A DNA stretch of 13,000 nt from Hyphomicrobiales bacterium (GTDB lineage: Bacteria > Pseudomonadota > Alphaproteobacteria > Rhizobiales > Beijerinckiaceae), in NCBI GenBank assembly GCA_027489835.1, contig JAIXZF010000227.1, forward strand, positions 1 to 13,000, read 5' to 3'. Position 1 is the stretch's first letter. The number at the start of each line of letters is the position of its first letter. A program made the translations under genes and the position numbers. Below, one piece after another: positions 7,060-13,000 of this stretch. Below the pieces are notes generated by a model. The model was not told the origin of the DNA and ran no database searches. It worked only from the letters and a program-made list of their open reading frames with translations.

Positions 7060-8147
7060 TGGAGGCGCGCTGCGCTCCCGCCGACAGGCCGCTGGACGAC
7101 GCGGAGGCGGATGCCTGCTTCGGCGCGTTCGGCCAGCGACGGATTCTCCTTGCGGTGTCTGGCGGCGTCGACTCGGTCGCGCTCATGGGGCTGGCGGCGC
7201 GCTGGGCACGGCGGACCGGCGCTCCGCTGCCGGCGGTGGCGAGCGTCGACCACGGCTTGCGCCCTGATTCCGCCGGCGAGACCGCGGGCGTCGCGGAGAA
7301 GGCCGCCGCGCTCGGGCTTGAGGCCGCGACGCTGCGTTGGGACGGCCCCCGGCCGGCGAGCGCCCTCCAGGCTTCCGCCAGGGCTGCGCGATACGGTCTC
7401 TTGAGCATCCATGCGCGCGCCATCGGCGCCGACGCGTTGGCGACCGCCCACACCCAGGACGATCAGGCCGAGACCCTGCTGATGCGGCTCGCCGCAGGAT
7501 CCGGCCTCGCCGGGATGGCGGGGATGCGCGCGGAAGGGCTCACCGGCGGGTTGCCCCATCTGCGGCCCCTCCTCGGCATGCCGAAGGCACGGCTCGCCGC
7601 CACATGCCGGCACCATCGCTGGACCTGGATCGAGGATCCGTCCAATGGCGACCCGCGCTTCGCCCGCGCCCGCTGGCGCGCGCTGATGCCGCTGCTCGCC
7701 GAGCAGGGGCTCGATGCCGAGGCGTTGGCACGCTTCGCACGCAGGGCCGCCGAGGCCGAGGACGCGCTGGACGCGTTGTCGCAGGCGGAGCTCGCGCGCT
7801 GCCGCTGTCCCGCCGCTGAAGGTGCGTCGATCGACGGCCGCGCGCTGGCGGCGCAGCCCCGCGCGGTGGCCGTGCGCATGCTGGCGCGGCTCATCGCCGA
7901 AACGGCGCCGAAGGCTCCGGATGTTGCGCCCGATCATGGCGCGCGGCTCGGGCGCGTGGAAGATTGCGCCTTGGCGATCGCCGAGGCGGTGCGTCGCGGT
8001 CGGCCGCTCAGGCGCACGCTCGGCGGCATGTTGCTGACGCTTGGGGCGGATGGCGTTCTCGCCTGCCGGCCCGAGCCGCAGCGGCGGCGCGGGCGCGTCA
8101 ACCGTGTTGACCGGCCGCTCCTTGGCAAGGGCAGGGCCGGAGACTAA
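7059..8147 (+). CDS. tilS: tRNA(Ile)-lysidine synthetase TilS
   Basis: TilS uses ATP and lysine to convert cytidine 34 of the CAU anticodon of tRNA-Ile2 to lysidine, allowing AUA decoding; it is essential in most bacteria and cytoplasmic. The 362-residue protein has the N-type ATP-pyrophosphatase P-loop SGGVDS at residues 34-39, then VDHGLRPDS, ATAHTQDDQAETLLMRLAAGSG and WIEDPSNGDPRFARARWR, all hallmarks of the family. The C-terminal part (about 230-362) is Ala/Arg rich and less conserved; the protein is shorter than the 432 residues of E. coli TilS. The ATG at 7059 overlaps the cpoB stop (TGATG), indicating translational coupling. Placement between the tol-pal genes and ftsH is common in alphaproteobacteria. 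Confidence 0.95.
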   Translation: MEARCAPADRPLDDAEADACFGAFGQRRILLAVSGGVDSVALMGLAARWARRTGAPLPAVASVDHGLRPDSAGETAGVAEKAAALGLEAATLRWDGPRPASALQASARAARYGLLSIHARAIGADALATAHTQDDQAETLLMRLAAGSGLAGMAGMRAEGLTGGLPHLRPLLGMPKARLAATCRHHRWTWIEDPSNGDPRFARARWRALMPLLAEQGLDAEALARFARRAAEAEDALDALSQAELARCRCPAAEGASIDGRALAAQPRAVAVRMLARLIAETAPKAPDVAPDHGARLGRVEDCALAIAEAVRRGRPLRRTLGGMLLTLGADGVLACRPEPQRRRGRVNRVDRPLLGKGRAGD

Positions 8148-8153
8148 ATAGGG

Positions 8154-8209
8154 ATGGCAAGCTGGCGCCTGACGACCTTCAAGCCGGCGCTCGCAGATCG
8201 GATGCGGAT

Positions 8210-8213
<4 letters not shown>
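8154..8213 (+). CDS. Possible 19-codon leader ORF overlapping the ftsH start
   Basis: ATG at 8154 opens a frame of 19 codons (MASWRLTTFKPALADRMRI) ending in TGA at 8211-8213. That stop overlaps the ftsH start codon at 8210-8212 in an ATGA arrangement. ftsH itself has only a poor ribosome-binding site, so translation of this ORF could deliver ribosomes to ftsH. The leader has no good Shine-Dalgarno sequence either (an AGGG abuts the ATG), and the overlap may be chance. Confidence 0.25.
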
Positions 8214-10129
<1,916 letters not shown>

Positions 10130-10163
10130 GCCCGCCTGTCTGGCCCCGCGCAGATCCGACAAG

Positions 10164-10193
10164 CGCCCCGTCCTCCGCCCGGAGGGCGGGGCG
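10164..10193 (+). terminator. Strong GC hairpin after ftsH, terminator without a clear T tract
   Basis: Arms 10164-10176 and 10181-10193 pair over 13 bp (one wobble) around the loop GCCC. The following bases, TGCTTCGTCC, contain scattered Ts but no run. It starts 34 bp after the ftsH stop in the 210-bp ftsH-glmM gap. Downstream at 10236-10250 is a short AT-rich patch (TTACAAATTTTGAAG) that may belong to a glmM promoter, though I found no good -35/-10 pair. Confidence 0.5.
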
Positions 10194-10339
10194 TGCTTCG
10201 TCCGGGCGCAGTGCTGGCCCGCTTGCAACAGACGCTTACAAATTTTGAAGAACTCTGGCGCAACGTCGTCGTGTAGAAGCCTGTGCAGGCCCGGCATCAT
10301 GAGCTGAAGGCCGGCCGCAGGCTCGAGGGAGACAGGAAC

Positions 10340-11683
<1,344 letters not shown>

Positions 11684-11723
11684 CTGGCGCCGCCCCGGCG
11701 AAGACCCTGGCGCGAGCCCACGG

Positions 11724-11745
11724 CAGGACGCCAAGGCGCGTCCTG
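11724..11745 (+). terminator. Hairpin downstream of glmM, possible terminator
   Basis: A perfect 8-bp inverted repeat (11724-11731 with 11738-11745) encloses CAAGGC, 40 bp after the glmM stop. No T run follows, so intrinsic termination is uncertain. Confidence 0.35.
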
Positions 11746-11803
11746 ACAGCCTTCGGCCACGATCCAGTCTGGCGCATGCCCGCGCGCTGGCGCCGCTTCA
11801 TGG

Positions 11804-11832
11804 TTAAATCTTAGGGTTAAGCTGGCTTTAAC
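11804..11832 (+). promoter_or_regulatory. CtrA-type box upstream of the outer-membrane protein gene
   Basis: TTAA (11817-11820), a 7-bp spacer (GCTGGCT) and TTAAC (11828-11832) match the CtrA full-site consensus TTAA-N7-TTAAC exactly. A further TTAA half site lies at 11804-11807, inside a GGTTAA that is repeated as GGTTAA at 11815-11820. The box is 80-95 bp before the chosen start codon of the barrel gene, where a promoter is expected. The surrounding region 11801-11835 is AT-rich in an otherwise GC-rich area. That CtrA binds here is inferred. Confidence 0.6.
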
Positions 11833-11911
11833 CCTTCACTGCCACAGTCCCTCTCGTTGGCATTCCGCATGCGTGCCGTCGCACCATGCCAAACGTTCGA
11901 GGACAATGATC

Positions 11912-12796
11912 ATGGGCAGCCTGAAAGTTCTAGCTGTCGCAGGCGCCGTGGTTATCGGCGCAGCGAGCACCGCACTGGCAGGAGACCTTCCTGCGCCGCC
12001 GCCGCCGGCCTTCGACGCGCCGCTGCGCGGAACCGTTTCGGCCAGCGGGCTTTACCTGCGCGGCGACATCGGCGTCGGCGCCGGCCGCGTTGGCAAGTAT
12101 TCCAACGACGACCTCGCCGCAGTTCCCGACGCGGTGTTCGTCGGCGGCAAGCACCCGACGCCCGCCTTCGTCGGCGCCGGCATCGGCTACAAGTTCAACA
12201 GCTGGCTGCGCGCGGATCTGACCGGCGAGTACCGGGCCAAGTCCGCCATCGGCGCGACGGACCGCTTCACCAACCCGTTCCTCGTGCCGCCCGGCCCGCA
12301 GACCAACACCTACAACGGCCAGATGTCGTCGCTGGTCTTCCTGGCCAATGCCTATGTCGATCTCGGCACCTTCTGCGCCTTCGCCTGCCTGACCCCCTTC
12401 GTCGGCGCCGGCATCGGCTTCACGCAGAATTCGATCACCGGCCTCGTCGATCAGGGCGTGCAGCAGCCCGGCGGCGTCGGTCCTGCCTTCCCGACGCTCG
12501 GCTATGCCGGCACGGGCACCAAGACCAACCTGGCCTGGGCGATCCATGCGGGCGTCGGCTACCAGATCACCGACAAGCTGACGCTGGAGCTGGGCTACCG
12601 CTACCTGAACCTCGGCAAGGCGCAGTCCGGCGGCCTGATCAATCCCTTCCTGCCGGGTCCGCCGCAGGCGCCGCTCAAGCTGAGCAGCATCGACAGTCAC
12701 GATATCAAGATCGGCATGCGCTGGGCTCTCAACGGCGATTGCTGCCAGGCACCGGCGCCGGTCTATGCGCCGCCGCCGATGATCCGCAAGTTCTGA
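11912..12796 (+). CDS. Outer-membrane beta-barrel protein, Omp25/Omp31-like porin family
   Basis: The 294-residue protein has a Sec signal peptide (GSLKVLAVAGAVVIGAASTALA, written here in part) with likely cleavage after ALA, then a Pro-rich linker. Repeated amphipathic strands with Gly/aromatic girdles follow: GLYLRGDIGVGAG, AFVGAGIGYKF, LRADLTGEYRAKS, FLANAYVDLG, LTPFVGAGIGF, AIHAGVGYQI, LTLELGYRYLNLG and HDIKIGMRWAL. This is the small 8-stranded barrel pattern of Hyphomicrobiales Omp25/31-type surface proteins. After the last strand is a tail with CC and PAPVYAPPPMIRKF, ending in Phe. Four cysteines occur as CAFAC and CC, unusual for outer-membrane barrels. GAGGA (11899-11903) is 8 nt before the ATG at 11912 but only 2 nt before the in-frame ATG at 11906, so 11912 is preferred; a GTG at 11873 would spoil the signal peptide. 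It appears monocistronic. Confidence 0.85.
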   Translation: MGSLKVLAVAGAVVIGAASTALAGDLPAPPPPAFDAPLRGTVSASGLYLRGDIGVGAGRVGKYSNDDLAAVPDAVFVGGKHPTPAFVGAGIGYKFNSWLRADLTGEYRAKSAIGATDRFTNPFLVPPGPQTNTYNGQMSSLVFLANAYVDLGTFCAFACLTPFVGAGIGFTQNSITGLVDQGVQQPGGVGPAFPTLGYAGTGTKTNLAWAIHAGVGYQITDKLTLELGYRYLNLGKAQSGGLINPFLPGPPQAPLKLSSIDSHDIKIGMRWALNGDCCQAPAPVYAPPPMIRKF

Positions 12797-12818
12797 TCGG
12801 CCGACCGTCGAACGTTTC

Positions 12819-12852
12819 GAAAGGCGCGCCCCTAGGCGCGCCTTTCTTGCGT
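12819..12852 (+). terminator. Rho-independent terminator after the outer-membrane protein gene
   Basis: A perfect 11-bp stem (12819-12829 with 12836-12846) encloses CCCTAG and is followed by TTGCGT. The AAA at the base of the left arm pairs with TTT on the right arm, so it could act in both directions. It begins 22 bp after the stop codon. Confidence 0.8.
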
Positions 12853-12898
12853 TGGATGAGCCGGCGCCGCTGCGCCGCGCCCTCCGCAACAATCCGCA

Positions 12899-12926
12899 TT
12901 GACGCACCGCCACCCGTTCTCTATCG
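12899..12926 (+). promoter_or_regulatory. Sigma-70-type promoter for the gene at the window's end
   Basis: TTGAC (12899-12903), a 17-bp spacer and CTATCG (12921-12926) resemble the alphaproteobacterial housekeeping consensus TTGAC-N17-CTATAT. It lies about 60 bp before the start codon at 12987 and after a terminator, as expected for a new transcription unit. Confidence 0.5.
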
Positions 12927-12986
12927 ACAGCCCCGGGTCATCTCCCCCCAACGGGAGACACCCATCTGTGAGGATGGAGAACATCG

Positions 12987-13000
12987 ATGGCTACCAACGC
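12987..13000 (+). CDS. Start of an unidentified gene (first four codons only)
   Basis: ATG at 12987 begins MATN and runs off the window. GGAGA at 12976-12980 is 6 nt upstream and a promoter-like sequence lies further upstream, so this is probably a true gene start. Four residues are too few to identify the product. Confidence 0.55.

Noticed and set aside
10130..10339. Possible small RNA or riboswitch between ftsH and glmM, such as a glmS-type element
   Set aside because: Only a simple GC hairpin and an AT-rich patch are visible. Nothing resembles the conserved core of a known riboswitch, and glmS ribozymes precede glmS, not glmM.

Overview
The window is high-GC bacterial chromosome carrying the tol-pal cell-envelope cluster and its conserved neighbours. 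The order tolQ-tolR-tolA-tolB-pal-cpoB(ybgF)-tilS-ftsH-glmM, the alphaproteobacterial style of the proteins and the CtrA-like promoter motifs point to an alphaproteobacterium, most likely order Hyphomicrobiales (Rhizobiales). The genus cannot be fixed from the sequence. The content is core housekeeping DNA. I see no insertion sequence, phage gene, CRISPR array, tRNA or rRNA, and no evidence of a new multi-gene system. The interest lies in regulation and gene architecture.

Layout. Positions 1-261 hold the 3' end of a gene for a disordered, charged protein with an AT-hook-like tail, probably a DUF4167 family member, closed by a strong terminator at 284-313. A MOSC-domain gene lies on the minus strand (317-1102). 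A 315-bp divergent intergenic region follows, containing CtrA-like motifs. From 1418 to 5310 tolQ, tolR, tolA and tolB are packed with gaps of 6-19 nt and form one operon. A 199-bp gap with a possible weak hairpin and promoter separates tolB from pal (5510-6025). A perfect 10-bp stem-loop with a short T tract sits between pal and cpoB (6163-7059). cpoB and tilS overlap by one base, and ftsH follows tilS after 62 bp. A 13-bp GC hairpin divides ftsH from glmM. glmM ends at 11683. A 228-bp region holding an exact TTAA-N7-TTAAC motif leads to an outer-membrane beta-barrel gene (11912-12796) with a textbook terminator. The window ends with a promoter-like sequence and the first codons of another gene at 12987.

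How the genes fit together. TolQ, TolR and TolA form the inner-membrane, proton-driven motor. TolB (periplasm) and Pal (outer-membrane lipoprotein) are its outer partners, and CpoB links this machine to peptidoglycan synthesis during constriction. TilS (tRNA-Ile2 lysidine modification), FtsH (membrane AAA+ protease) and GlmM (amino-sugar precursor for peptidoglycan and LPS) are essential functions commonly found beside this cluster in alphaproteobacteria. The beta-barrel porin-like protein adds another envelope gene. CtrA-like boxes in front of both tolQ and the barrel gene suggest that envelope functions here are tied to the cell cycle; this is inference from motif matches.
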